This document shows, one piece after another, positions 45,496 through 54,134 of a DNA stretch of 61,850 nt. Source of the stretch: JBCCCJ01 sp039029315 (GTDB lineage: Bacteria > Bacteroidota > Bacteroidia > J057); contig JBCCGK010000077.1 in NCBI GenBank assembly GCA_039029315.1, positions 1 through 61,850 on the forward strand, in the 5' to 3' direction. How positions within the stretch are numbered: position 1 is the first letter of the stretch; each line of letters starts with the position of its first letter. Both the position numbers and the translations under genes were made by a program. Under the pieces are notes generated by a model. The model saw nothing but the letters and a program-made list of their open reading frames with translations. It was not told where the DNA came from and did not search any database.

Positions 45496-46356
45496 ATGGC
45501 CATAAAAGCAATCATTATTGATGATGATCAGGAGTTTGTCAATCGCCTCAAAGGTCAGATCGACTTGATCTCCCACAATGAAGCGGGCATTGACATAGAA
45601 GTCATGAAGGTGTGCCATGACAAAGCATCAGGCAAGGATGCCATTATTTCGCTTCGACCTGATCTTGTTTTCTTGGACATAGAACTTCCACATCAGAGAG
45701 AAGGCTTTGACTTAATCAAAGAGATTGAGGAAATCAGGTTTCATGTCATCTTTATTACTGGCCATCCTACCGATGAATATATCAACATGTATGGCGAGAT
45801 CAATCAGCTCTTAGGGACCAGCCCCTTTAAATGGATGACCAAGCCTGTTCATCCTGATCGCCTGCTCGTTCATCTTCATGCAATCGTTGAGAGTCGAAAA
45901 CATAGCTCTCCCAGCTCAATGAAAAGACAAGGAGAGGTATTCAAGAAAAATATTGGCAAGCCCTTGCACGAACAATTCATCCTGATTACAGGAAAATCCT
46001 CAAATAACCACATCGAAGTCCTGGATCAATCCAGTGCGAATGAATCCAGAGGCAAACTCTTCCCCCTCAGGAATGTCATCTATTTTCAATCTGCCAGCAA
46101 TTATGCAGACATGTACTATTCTACAGAGAAAGAATCTCTTGAGAAGGAATTGCTAAGGATTCCCCTATCCAGAGCAGAGAAAAGTCTTGGCAGGACAAGT
46201 TTCTTCAGGGTCCACAAATCTTATGTCTTCAATCTGGCCTGGGCTACAACATTCAATGAAGACACAATGGAGCTTGAAGGAAGAATTGCTCAGCTCAGAA
46301 TTCCCGTTGGTCCTTCCCGGGTGGATGAAGTCCGCAAGCGATTGAAACATTCATGA
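45496..46356 (+). CDS. LytTR-family response regulator
   Basis: A 286-residue regulator from ATG 45496, immediately after the kinase stop. The receiver domain (about 4-130) has D9-D11, phospho-acceptor D61 in VFLDIELP and Lys in WMTKPVHP. The LytTR domain (about 185-286) includes VIYFQSASNYADMYY and FFRVHKSYVFNL. A linker of about 40 residues (SSPSSMKRQGEVF...) separates them. The three surface-protein genes immediately downstream are possible targets. Confidence 0.9.
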   Translation: MAIKAIIIDDDQEFVNRLKGQIDLISHNEAGIDIEVMKVCHDKASGKDAIISLRPDLVFLDIELPHQREGFDLIKEIEEIRFHVIFITGHPTDEYINMYGEINQLLGTSPFKWMTKPVHPDRLLVHLHAIVESRKHSSPSSMKRQGEVFKKNIGKPLHEQFILITGKSSNNHIEVLDQSSANESRGKLFPLRNVIYFQSASNYADMYYSTEKESLEKELLRIPLSRAEKSLGRTSFFRVHKSYVFNLAWATTFNEDTMELEGRIAQLRIPVGPSRVDEVRKRLKHS

Positions 46357-46463
46357 TGCCATAACATTCGATTTTGGGACGAAAGCTGGGATGAAATGAT
46401 TGCTGGAGTGAGGAAATAACTCTTGCTTGGAGCAGAAGATTTCAACCTTAATTCAGTCCTGTA

Positions 46464-47456
46464 ATGATGAACAAGAAAATCCTATTCTCCCTCATAGGAG
46501 TATTACTAGCTTTCCCATTTTTTAGCATTGCACAGCTAGATTCTGGCCTTGTTGCCTATTATCCTCTCAACGGAGATGCCGATGCTTATATTGGTTCGAG
46601 TGATGGTGTTGTGTTTGGACCAGCCCTAGCTGAAGATCGATTTGGTCTCTCTTATGGAGCCTATGAATTCGACGGAGAAAATGATTACATCGATTTTGGT
46701 GATGCTCCAGAGTTTCAATTTACAACTGACTACTCTATTTCGATCTGGATTTATTTTGATGGAACAGTGCAAGATGGTGCAATTCTACAAAAAAGACAGA
46801 ATATTACTCCATTTGCTATGTATTCTCTCAATATGGGCCATAGTCCTCAAAATTATGTGCCTGATGATTTTGTTTTCTTTCAACATAGAGAAGATGGGTT
46901 TAACGCTTCCAGTGTTTTGAAATATGTAGCAAGCCCTGAAGACTCTCTATCAGTAGGTTGGCATCATATTGTCATAACCAATGAGATCAATGGGAGGGCA
47001 ACCTTGTATGTAGATAATAAAGTGATTGGGACTTCTGAATCAGGTCCAGGAAATGTTCAAATATCAACCTATCCTCTTTTGGTTGGTGGAAGTATCGACC
47101 CTCCAGGGACACCCAATAATTTCTTCAAAGGAAAAATGGATGATATTCGGCTCTATAATCGAGCCTTATCTCTAGGGGAGGTAAGTGATCTTTTTGCCAC
47201 TGGATTTGGCCCAGAGTTATACGCTGGGCAAGTAGAGATATGGCCGAATCCTGCGAAGGGAAAAGTAAAAATCTCATCTCCTGAAGCTGCTATTACTTCT
47301 GTCGAACTTTTTGACATTGCTGGAAGAAAATTGAGGTTTCACACTGAGATGGAAAGATTCTCTGTAGAACTGACAACTGAATATCAAGGCCTTACATTTC
47401 TAAAAGTAATGACCAATAAAGGGGTAGTCCTAAGGAAATTAGTTTTCGAAGAGTAG
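46464..47456 (+). CDS. LamG-domain surface protein with T9SS sorting tail
   Basis: A 330-residue protein with a signal peptide (MNKKILFSLIGVLLAFPFF...AQ). A concanavalin A-like LamG domain (about 24-245) starts at LDSGLVAYYPLNGDADA and includes DGENDYIDFGDAPEF, GWHHIVITNEINGRATLYVD and GKMDDIRLYNRALSL. The last 75 residues or so are a T9SS type A sorting domain (VEIWPNPAKGKVKI). It probably binds glycans or proteins at the surface. It is the first of three surface-protein genes in a row. Confidence 0.88.
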   Translation: MMNKKILFSLIGVLLAFPFFSIAQLDSGLVAYYPLNGDADAYIGSSDGVVFGPALAEDRFGLSYGAYEFDGENDYIDFGDAPEFQFTTDYSISIWIYFDGTVQDGAILQKRQNITPFAMYSLNMGHSPQNYVPDDFVFFQHREDGFNASSVLKYVASPEDSLSVGWHHIVITNEINGRATLYVDNKVIGTSESGPGNVQISTYPLLVGGSIDPPGTPNNFFKGKMDDIRLYNRALSLGEVSDLFATGFGPELYAGQVEIWPNPAKGKVKISSPEAAITSVELFDIAGRKLRFHTEMERFSVELTTEYQGLTFLKVMTNKGVVLRKLVFEE

Positions 47457-47576
47457 GATGATTCCATTCGGATCAAGAAAACAGGGATAGAAAACAAGCA
47501 TTTTATCCACAACGAATTGGCGGTAGCCGAAAAGCCTCTGAACAGAGTAGGCATGGAATCTCAATATCCCAAATTT

Positions 47577-48056
47577 ATGAAGCATCTTTTCCTTTTTCTA
47601 TTCTCTTTCAATATACTTTTACACGCTCAGCCGGTAAAACTCCATTCAAAAGTCATCAACAGTGCTGGATGGTACCAGAAAGGGGAGACATTAATTGGCA
47701 TTCACAATATTGGGGAATCTGTTTCCCATACCTTTGCAAACCCAGATGCGAATCTGGTCTTAAAGCAAGGCTTTTTGCAAGCTGAAGTTTCTATTCATAC
47801 TGGATTGGATGAGGATCTGCAATTGACATTATCGATCTATCCAAACCCTACTTCCCAACAGTTATTTGTCACAGGAGACTTAAGCAATCAAGAGATATTA
47901 ACCATCTATGGTCTCAATGGCCAAGTACTGATAAAAGAACCCTTAAGAATCGGAGAAGCTATTTCTATCGGACATTTATCAGCCGGGATATATCAACTCC
48001 TCATTATTCATCCAAAAACCAATGCCTGGTATGCAGCCAAACTGCAAAAAAAATAA
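47577..48056 (+). CDS. Small T9SS-sorted secreted protein
   Basis: A 159-residue protein from ATG 47577 with a signal peptide (KHLFLFLFSFNILLHAQ). A short N-terminal region (SAGWYQKGETLIGIHNIGES) is followed by a T9SS type A tail (LTLSIYPNPTSQQLFV ... AAKLQKK). The mature N-terminal region is only about 65 residues. The alternate upstream start gives no signal peptide. Together with the next gene it looks like a surface module common in Bacteroidota. Confidence 0.8.
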   Translation: MKHLFLFLFSFNILLHAQPVKLHSKVINSAGWYQKGETLIGIHNIGESVSHTFANPDANLVLKQGFLQAEVSIHTGLDEDLQLTLSIYPNPTSQQLFVTGDLSNQEILTIYGLNGQVLIKEPLRIGEAISIGHLSAGIYQLLIIHPKTNAWYAAKLQKK

Positions 48057-48096
48057 GCCAGGATTCTTGTTTTTTACCTTATCCAACCTTATTACA

Positions 48097-49401
48097 ATGA
48101 AATTTTCTTTGTTTTTTCTTCTTAGTATCTGGAGCCTCTCCATCTTTGCTCAGAACACTGTTCCAGAAGCAGTCAACTATCAAACTGTAATTTGTGACAC
48201 CTTAGGGAATCCCTTGACAAACCAAGATGTAAGTGTAAGAATTACTATTCTGGATTCAGTGATAACTGGTTCTCCTGTTTATCAGGAAATCTGGTCAAGT
48301 CAAACCACCAATCAATTTGGCCTAATCAATTTGGCGATAGGAAGGGGAAACGCCCAGCAAATACCTCCAGGCGGTCCAACTCCTATATTCTCAGATATTG
48401 CCTGGAACAATGGTCCTAAATTTATCAAGGTAGATGTAGATCCCCAAAATGGATTCAATTGGCAAGACATGGGTCGAGCTGAATTGTTAACAGTTCCTTA
48501 TGCGATGCACACGAAATCTGCCAATAGTGCAGAAACAGCAGAAGCTGCCCAGATAGCTCAATTTGCAGAATTTGCTCAAATAGCTGACTCCGCAATCAGT
48601 GCTCAAACTTCAGATTTTGCCCTTCTTGCGGATTCTGCTTTGAACGCCCAGACTGCGACAACAAGCCTACTGGCTGACTCGGCAATCAAGGCGCAAACTT
48701 CGGATCTTGCTCTTCTTGCTAACTCTGCCATAAATGCTCAAACTGCAACAACGACTCTACTGGCCGACTCTGCAATCAAGGCACAAACTTCAGATCTTGC
48801 TCTTCTTGCTAACTCTGCCTTAAATGCTCAAACTGCAACAACGACCCTACTGGCCGACTCTGCAATCAAGGCACAAACTTCGGATCATTCCCTACTTGCT
48901 GACTCTGCCTTGAATGCTCAAGTCGCAGAAACTGCCAAAATCATTATTTCTGATGCAGGAATGGTGCGAGCAGAAGGTCAAACGGGAATTGGTCATAATG
49001 TTAATATGCTGACCTTATCTGTTGATCTGACAGGCAAAGAAGGTAGATGGATACATATTTATGGTGGAACTGCTATCAGTGAGACAACAAATTCATCGAA
49101 TACATGTATTATCCGATTGATTTTGGATAATAATGCAGGCGTTCAGGATACAATTTCTGCTTTGCGACAAGGCATTGGGGCTCTTAGTAATGGCTTGATT
49201 TGGGATCAAAATGCAACGGCTTCTCTAGCCGCTCAAGGCTATTTTCAAATAACAAATGATTATACCTTACCTAATGTTACCATTAAACTAAATGGGGGAA
49301 TAGATAATTCTACAGGTCAATTCATTTGGGGAGATCAAGGCCAATATCTAAATTTTGATGGGGAAAAAGCAGGTGCCTACCTTGGCTTTGCAATATTCTA
49401 A
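48097..49401 (+). CDS. Secreted repeat protein, stalk/fibre-like
   Basis: A 434-residue protein from ATG 48097 with a signal peptide (MKFSLFFLLSIWSLSIFAQ). Residues about 20-145 contain a beta-rich head that begins with NYQTVICDTLGNPLTNQDVSVRI (typical of Bacteroidota fibre proteins). Residues about 145-285 consist of 15-residue repeats of the type LLADSAIKAQTSDLA / LLANSAINAQTATTT, encoded by 90-bp units. A beta-rich C-terminal domain (about 290-434) has no sorting tail, unlike its two neighbours. It may form a trimeric stalk. The earlier in-frame ATG at 48022 lies inside the preceding gene and is rejected. Confidence 0.82.
   Translation: MKFSLFFLLSIWSLSIFAQNTVPEAVNYQTVICDTLGNPLTNQDVSVRITILDSVITGSPVYQEIWSSQTTNQFGLINLAIGRGNAQQIPPGGPTPIFSDIAWNNGPKFIKVDVDPQNGFNWQDMGRAELLTVPYAMHTKSANSAETAEAAQIAQFAEFAQIADSAISAQTSDFALLADSALNAQTATTSLLADSAIKAQTSDLALLANSAINAQTATTTLLADSAIKAQTSDLALLANSALNAQTATTTLLADSAIKAQTSDHSLLADSALNAQVAETAKIIISDAGMVRAEGQTGIGHNVNMLTLSVDLTGKEGRWIHIYGGTAISETTNSSNTCIIRLILDNNAGVQDTISALRQGIGALSNGLIWDQNATASLAAQGYFQITNDYTLPNVTIKLNGGIDNSTGQFIWGDQGQYLNFDGEKAGAYLGFAIF
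48577..48936 (+). repeat. 90-bp tandem repeats within the stalk gene
   Basis: The unit starting CTACTGGC(T/C)GACTC recurs at 48667, 48757 and 48847, exactly 90 bp apart, with a more divergent unit before. The second and third units are nearly identical. Each encodes two 15-residue repeats. Copy number may vary by slippage or recombination. Confidence 0.9.
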
Positions 49402-49519
49402 TGAGTTCACATACACACTCTTTCAACGAATCAAGGGTTTCCTAGACTTATACCAAAGCACAGGAGACCTTTGATTTCTTTTATAAACACCAAGCCGATG
49501 CCACCTGGCAACCGTAGCA

Positions 49520-49612
49520 ATGATCGGCAGACCATTGCGAGTAGAAAAAATCATCGAAGATACCAGCCTTCCATATGTCATCAAAGAACATAAGAGATGG
49601 TCTGCCGATCAT
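49520..49612. repeat. 16-bp perfect inverted repeat
   Basis: ATGATCGGCAGACCAT (49520-49535) and ATGGTCTGCCGATCAT (49597-49612) are perfect inverted repeats separated by 61 bp, in the 303-bp gap ahead of the AraC gene. It could be an operator bound by a dimer through looping, an RNA hairpin, or a remnant of an insertion. Confidence 0.8.
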
Positions 49613-49699
49613 CTCTACATCCGATCATTCCCAGCCCGAAAATCCAATCCCAAAACAACAGCCAAAGATTCCGTATTTTTCCTGCCAGAAAGAAATTAG
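49520..49699 (+). CDS. Possible small ORF upstream of AraC gene (59 aa)
   Basis: From ATG 49520, a frame of 59 codons ends 5 bp before the AraC start: MIGRPLRVEKIIEDTSLPYV... with an Arg/Lys-rich C-terminal half. It has no family I recognise and no clear ribosome-binding site. Both arms of the 16-bp inverted repeat lie inside it, so it may be a chance frame through a structured leader. Confidence 0.2.
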   Translation: MIGRPLRVEKIIEDTSLPYVIKEHKRWSADHLYIRSFPARKSNPKTTAKDSVFFLPERN

Positions 49700-49704
49700 G
49701 CAAT

Positions 49705-50580
49705 ATGGAGTCCCAACCCCAACGCATCCCGTTTCACAACCAGAAGGTTCCAGACTCTCAGTTTGATTTGGTGAAAATTGAGCATATTCTGAGCCGAGAG
49801 ATGGCACACAGTCCTTTCCAGTTGCATCGACTGAACTTCTATGGGATTCTGGTCATCATCGAAGGGCAAGGCTATCACACCATTGATTTTCGGGAGTACA
49901 AATATCAGACTGGAACCATGTTGCTGCTCAGAAAGGATCAGGTACACAAATTCTTTCGGACAGGGGATACCAAAGGCTATTTGGTCGCATTTACGGAGGA
50001 TTTTGTGTTGGACTATTTTGCCAATAGTTCTACCCTCAGCTCTCTACAGCTCTTCAATGAGACGCTCAACTCTCCCATGATTCAACTGAGTGAGCAGACC
50101 TTTGCAGATATTCTACATCTTGTCAACTACATGGATGAAGAATACCTGCGGATTCAGGATCATTTTTCACCAGAGATTATCCTGAGTCTGTTGCACATTT
50201 TGCTGACCAAATTGTACCGCCACAAATCTTCACAGGACAATTCAGTATGGGAGAAAAAGTATCTGTCTGAGTTCATTCACTTCCAACAATTGGTCGAAGT
50301 GCAATGTTTCAGTACAAAAAAAGTGAAAGACTATGCTGACCAACTCGGATTTTCTGCCAAAAAACTCAATATGGTGGTACAAAGTGTGGTTGAGAAGTCT
50401 GCCAAAACCTTTATTGATGAAATCACTGTGCTGCATATCAAGCGGCTCCTGATCAATTCCAGCTTGTCCATCAAGGAAATTGCCTATGAAGCGGGATTTG
50501 AAGATCCCAGCAATCTATTCCGCTACTTCAAGAAATATACAGAAGCAACACCTGAGGCCTTCCGACAAGCCTATCTGTAG
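49705..50580 (+). CDS. AraC-family transcriptional regulator
   Basis: A 291-residue regulator from ATG 49705. An N-terminal cupin-like domain (about 15-115: LHRLNFYGILVIIEGQGYHTIDF, then KDQVHKFF) is followed by a C-terminal double helix-turn-helix (about 195-291) with VKDYADQLGFSAKKLNMVVQ and IKEIAYEAGFEDPSNLFRYFKKYTEATP. The open frame extends upstream but includes the inverted repeat; the chosen start begins right before the cupin. The lipoprotein gene 290 bp downstream is a candidate target. Confidence 0.88.
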   Translation: MESQPQRIPFHNQKVPDSQFDLVKIEHILSREMAHSPFQLHRLNFYGILVIIEGQGYHTIDFREYKYQTGTMLLLRKDQVHKFFRTGDTKGYLVAFTEDFVLDYFANSSTLSSLQLFNETLNSPMIQLSEQTFADILHLVNYMDEEYLRIQDHFSPEIILSLLHILLTKLYRHKSSQDNSVWEKKYLSEFIHFQQLVEVQCFSTKKVKDYADQLGFSAKKLNMVVQSVVEKSAKTFIDEITVLHIKRLLINSSLSIKEIAYEAGFEDPSNLFRYFKKYTEATPEAFRQAYL

Positions 50581-50610
50581 AATAGGATGGGTGAAAATCA
50601 GATATCACAT

Positions 50611-50685
50611 TTTCCTGGGCTGGTGGGGGTATTTCTCTTTTTCAGGAGAAACGGGACCTGTAGGGAAGAGGTCATAAGTGTTTGG
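50611..50685 (+). repeat. Core copy of family 2 element
   Basis: TGGGCTGGTGGGGGTATTTC through GGGAAGAGGTCATAAG matches the interiors of the elements at 2609-2750 and 18162-18290, including the TTTCTC...GAGAAAC hairpin. I do not find convincing terminal inverted repeats or a target duplication, so this is a decayed copy. It is followed within 20 bp by repeat R copy 3. Confidence 0.75.
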
Positions 50686-50699
50686 ACAAATTTACATTT

Positions 50700-50775
50700 G
50701 ACAATTATGCTCCACCCTCTCGCTCTCCCGCCAGCGGGAGACATCAGCCCACAAGGCCAGGAATCAACGATTTTT
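50700..50775 (+). repeat. REP-like hairpin repeat R, copy 3
   Basis: Same sequence as at 38300-38375, including the perfect CTCCCGC/GCGGGAG stem and the CCCACAAGGCCAGGAATC tail, with the TTTGACAAT flank shared with the copy at 2041. Confidence 0.85.
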
Positions 50776-50870
50776 CCCATTTTGACAGTACTTCCGCCTG
50801 TTTTTATATCCAGAAACCTTTTCTGACCTACCATCTTTGTGCCAGATGTAACACTTAATCATCTGCTTGA

Positions 50871-51749
50871 ATGAACCCACCTAATTTATTCCTAATGGCT
50901 GCCATTGCAGCAAGTATGTTTCTCGCAAGTTGCGCTGGAAACAAATCTACTTCATCCACAAATCCTCAAAAAGAAACAAAGATGGAATTATCAAAAAAAG
51001 AAAAGGTCGTTGCCCTCCTGAACAGTTTTAACACTGGCGATCAGACACCCATATCTTATATCAATCCCACCAAATACATCCAGCACAACCTCGCTGTTGG
51101 AGATGGGTTGGCAGGATTTGGTGCCGTCATGCAAGCTGCTCCCCCACAAGGCTTTTCTGCCAAAGTTGTCCGGGCATTCGAAGATGGAGCATATGTCTTT
51201 ACGCATACAGAATACGATTTTTTTGGCCCCAAAATCGGCTTTGACGTCTTCCGGTTTGAAGATGGCCTCATCGTCGAGCATTGGGACAATCTAATTGAAG
51301 TTCAGGCTCCCAATCCCAGCGGAAGAACACAGACCGATGGTGAGACCACAATCTCTGACAAGGAAAAGACTGAAGCGAACAAGGCGGTCATCAAAGGCTT
51401 CATAGAGGATGTTCTTCTGAATGGACAATCTGACAAAATCACCACTTATATCAATCCTGCCAAATACCTGCAACACAATCCCGCGGTGGCCGATGGCCTG
51501 GAAGGATTCGGAGCTGCCATGCAATACTTCGCTGAGAATGGGCTGGTAATGGAATACAAACAGCTTCACAAAGTCATGGGAGAAGGCAACTTCGTCCTGG
51601 CGATGAGTGAAGGCGTATTCGGCAAAGGAGAGCCTACTGCTTTCTATGATCTTTTCCGCCTGGAGAATGGACAGATCGTCGAGCATTGGGATGTGATTGA
51701 GACGATTGCGCCTGAGGCTGACAGGAAAAATCAAAATGGGAAGTTTTAG
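50871..51749 (+). CDS. Lipoprotein with two SnoaL/NTF2-like domains
   Basis: A 292-residue lipoprotein: signal to FLASC (Cys21), a Ser/Thr/Lys linker, then two homologous SnoaL-like domains (about 40-145 and 165-285). Repeated motifs are INPTKYIQHN / INPAKYLQHN, DGLAGFGAVMQ / DGLEGFGAAMQ, and FDVFRFEDGLIVEHWD / YDLFRLENGQIVEHWD. The second ends in VIETIAPE. SnoaL-like proteins are often cyclases or epoxide hydrolases, but many lack assigned function. It is possibly controlled by the upstream AraC regulator. Confidence 0.85.
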   Translation: MNPPNLFLMAAIAASMFLASCAGNKSTSSTNPQKETKMELSKKEKVVALLNSFNTGDQTPISYINPTKYIQHNLAVGDGLAGFGAVMQAAPPQGFSAKVVRAFEDGAYVFTHTEYDFFGPKIGFDVFRFEDGLIVEHWDNLIEVQAPNPSGRTQTDGETTISDKEKTEANKAVIKGFIEDVLLNGQSDKITTYINPAKYLQHNPAVADGLEGFGAAMQYFAENGLVMEYKQLHKVMGEGNFVLAMSEGVFGKGEPTAFYDLFRLENGQIVEHWDVIETIAPEADRKNQNGKF

Positions 51750-51870
51750 GGAGTTCCTTTGTAAGCAGTCTTCATAGAGCGTGTGGGTACATCACTCACA
51801 CGCTCATTTCTTGTATTTGAAGGCTATTTTTTCATTTTTTCCAAATACCCAACTATATGTTTGTGCACAA

Positions 51871-51916
51871 AAACTAAATTAATAGTTGCAATAAACATCT
51901 TTTTAGTTTATATTTG
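51871..51916 (+). promoter_or_regulatory. Promoter with overlapping putative BlaI operator
   Basis: TTG at 51886-51888 and TATATTTG at 51909-51916 are separated by 20 bp, matching the Bacteroidota -33/-7 consensus exactly. AAACTAAA (51871-51878) and TTTAGTTT (51902-51909) are perfect 8-bp inverted repeats flanking the -33 element and touching the -7 element; a TAGTT at 51883-51887 adds a further partial half-site. Binding by the adjacent BlaI would block transcription. The protein-site assignment is inference. Confidence 0.6.
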
Positions 51917-51932
51917 ATCAAAGGACTCAATA

Positions 51933-52295
51933 ATGAAAAACCTTAGCCCCAAAGAACTACAACTGATGCACCTCCTTTGGCGAATGGAGAAAGCATTTGT
52001 GAAAGAGTTGGTAGAACAATTTCCAGATCCTAAGCCGCATTACAATACCATTTCGACTACCATCCGGGTGTTGGAGGAAAAAGGCTATGTCAGCCACGAA
52101 TCTTTTGGACAGGCACACAGATATTTTCCACTAATCAGGAAAGAAGAGTATCAAAGCACTGCCATAGGGGATGTGCTGAAAACATATTTTGATAATTCCT
52201 ACCCAAAGATGGTCGCCTATTTTGCCAAAGAAGAAAAAATCTCCCCTGAGGAACTGAAGGACATTCTACGCATGATTGCCAATAAGGAATCCTGA
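51933..52295 (+). CDS. BlaI/MecI-family transcriptional repressor (copy 3)
   Basis: A 120-residue winged-helix repressor: LSPKELQLMHLLWRMEKAF, VKELVEQFPDPKPHYNTIST and TIRVLEEKGYVSHE form the DNA-binding domain; EELKDILRMI is in the dimerisation helix. It is related to, but more diverged from, the two copies at 7005-7917. It overlaps the M56 gene by 1 bp (TGATG). A well-formed promoter and dyad lie immediately upstream. Confidence 0.9.
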   Translation: MKNLSPKELQLMHLLWRMEKAFVKELVEQFPDPKPHYNTISTTIRVLEEKGYVSHESFGQAHRYFPLIRKEEYQSTAIGDVLKTYFDNSYPKMVAYFAKEEKISPEELKDILRMIANKES

Positions 52296-53971
52296 TGCCG
52301 TATTTGTTACATGTGGCTATTCTCCTGGCGCTTAGTTGTTGCCTGTATCGATGGTTGATAGAGAGGACTACTTTCTTTCGGTTGAATCGATCCATCCTCC
52401 TTCTATGTCTGGGACTTTGCTTTGGGCTTCCCTTGCTAAATGTCCCAACTTCATGGGCAATCATTGAGGGTTTGACGAGCTGGCAGTCATTTCAAGGGAC
52501 TGGCAACAAAGTGATAGATTCCCCACAAAGCTCTGACTCGTTTTTACCCACATATTCTCTCTCTATTTCTCAACATACGAAAGGAGTTCAGGTTCCCACT
52601 GAGGCAAATTATTTGCTACGTTTCCGGAACATTCTTTATCTGATATATTGGGGAGGCGTGATGGTTGTTGGATGTCGTTTTCTTTGGCAATTTTTCCATC
52701 TGATATACCTGATTCTTCATCACCCATCCAAATACGTGGAAAAAATACAAATCATCCAATTATCTCAAAATAGAGCTCCTTTTTCATTTGGAAACACGAT
52801 TTTTGTCAATCCTTCCCTATATGATGCTTCTACATATCGTCAAATTTTTGCACATGAAGCTATCCATATTCGACAATGGCACAGCATAGATCTGATCCTG
52901 ACAGAGTTACTGATTGTTTTTCAGTGGTTCAATCCTTTCGCATATCTCTATAAAAAATGTGTAGAGAACAATCTCGAATTCCTTACGGATCAACAGATGT
53001 TGAGGCAGGGCTTGGATGCTCCCAGCTATCAGATCAGTTTGTTGAAAGTCGCTCTTCCTCAAAAATCTGTCCCATTAGGATCACCTTATACCCAATCTTT
53101 TCTAAAGAAGCGGATCTCTATGATGAACCGGCCTTCCTCTTCCAAATTGGCTCCCTATAGACACCTGATTCTGCTGGGAGGGCTTTGTGGGACGCTTTGC
53201 CTGCTCAATGCAAAGATTGATGATCAATCCATAAGAGGTACACAGCGAGTCATTTCCGCTGGTGATGAATCGATATATCGCTATGATGAGACCGCGAAAT
53301 CTCCCCTGGCCGGATTGGATTCTCTCTTATTGACGCAGTTTCGATTGATTCGGGAGCACTTACAAGATCCAGAATCTCTGCTCGCCTTGGAAGAAAGTGG
53401 GATCGAAAATGAGTTGCTTGCTGCACTCCATCAGCACGGGCTTGTTGACATCACAATGAATGAATTGATTCTTGCCGGGGAATATGCTCTTCAGGCAAGC
53501 TATGTTCAACAAATTCATCAAATGGGATATTCGACTTTGGGGTTGAAAGACATATTGCAATTTCACCTTCATCAGATAAACCTTGACGAACTCGAAACCT
53601 ACTCGAAAAAATTAGCCGCGAATGCTTCTGCCCCGGAAATTCTACGAGCGATTCAAGCGGGGAAGGGTTGGGGTAGGATTGTAACAGACAATCGTCAACT
53701 CTCGGGATTTTCTCAAATCGATGTTGCTGGCAACATTCGACTGGTGATGCAAAAGGGAATAGAGGATCAAGTGCTTGTCAAAGGATTTGAACAAAAAGTC
53801 AATTTGATAGAAACCACCGTTGCCCAAGGAACTTTGCGGGTACGGACACTGCCTGGTTATCAGTCAGGCCATGTGTATGATGTGTGGGTGGTGGCCAAGA
53901 ACCTTCATCGTGGCCAAGTCATCCGCGGAGAAGCCGATTATGTTTCACCAGCTTTTTTATGTCTGGAATGA
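52295..53971 (+). CDS. M56-family (BlaR1-like) metallopeptidase fused to GIN-like domain
   Basis: A 558-residue protein. Helices are at about 4-20, 33-50, 113-140 and 288-305, and the zinc site HEAIH is at 187-191. The usual NHE downstream segment is NNLEFLTD here, with His replaced by Leu. After the last helix comes a region of about 130 residues with helical repeats (GLDSLLLTQFRLIREHL..., LNLDELETYSKKL), then a beta-rich C-terminus from about 470: GWGRIVTDNRQLSGFSQIDVAG... VLVKGFEQKVNLI ... LRVRTL. The latter resembles the head GIN domain (DUF2807), but only its first half is present. It is coupled to the BlaI gene. Confidence 0.82.
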   Translation: MPYLLHVAILLALSCCLYRWLIERTTFFRLNRSILLLCLGLCFGLPLLNVPTSWAIIEGLTSWQSFQGTGNKVIDSPQSSDSFLPTYSLSISQHTKGVQVPTEANYLLRFRNILYLIYWGGVMVVGCRFLWQFFHLIYLILHHPSKYVEKIQIIQLSQNRAPFSFGNTIFVNPSLYDASTYRQIFAHEAIHIRQWHSIDLILTELLIVFQWFNPFAYLYKKCVENNLEFLTDQQMLRQGLDAPSYQISLLKVALPQKSVPLGSPYTQSFLKKRISMMNRPSSSKLAPYRHLILLGGLCGTLCLLNAKIDDQSIRGTQRVISAGDESIYRYDETAKSPLAGLDSLLLTQFRLIREHLQDPESLLALEESGIENELLAALHQHGLVDITMNELILAGEYALQASYVQQIHQMGYSTLGLKDILQFHLHQINLDELETYSKKLAANASAPEILRAIQAGKGWGRIVTDNRQLSGFSQIDVAGNIRLVMQKGIEDQVLVKGFEQKVNLIETTVAQGTLRVRTLPGYQSGHVYDVWVVAKNLHRGQVIRGEADYVSPAFLCLE

Positions 53972-54134
53972 TCTAAACACCTACACATATCTACTCCTTC
54001 ACTTCCTCTCTATTCTATGTTTATATGAATAAGGAGAAAGAAGGGAATCTGTTGGTTTTGCTACAACATATAAGTCTGTAGCCAATGAGAATTCTTTTGC
54101 CTAAATCTTTCATTCACCATAACAAACACTTACA

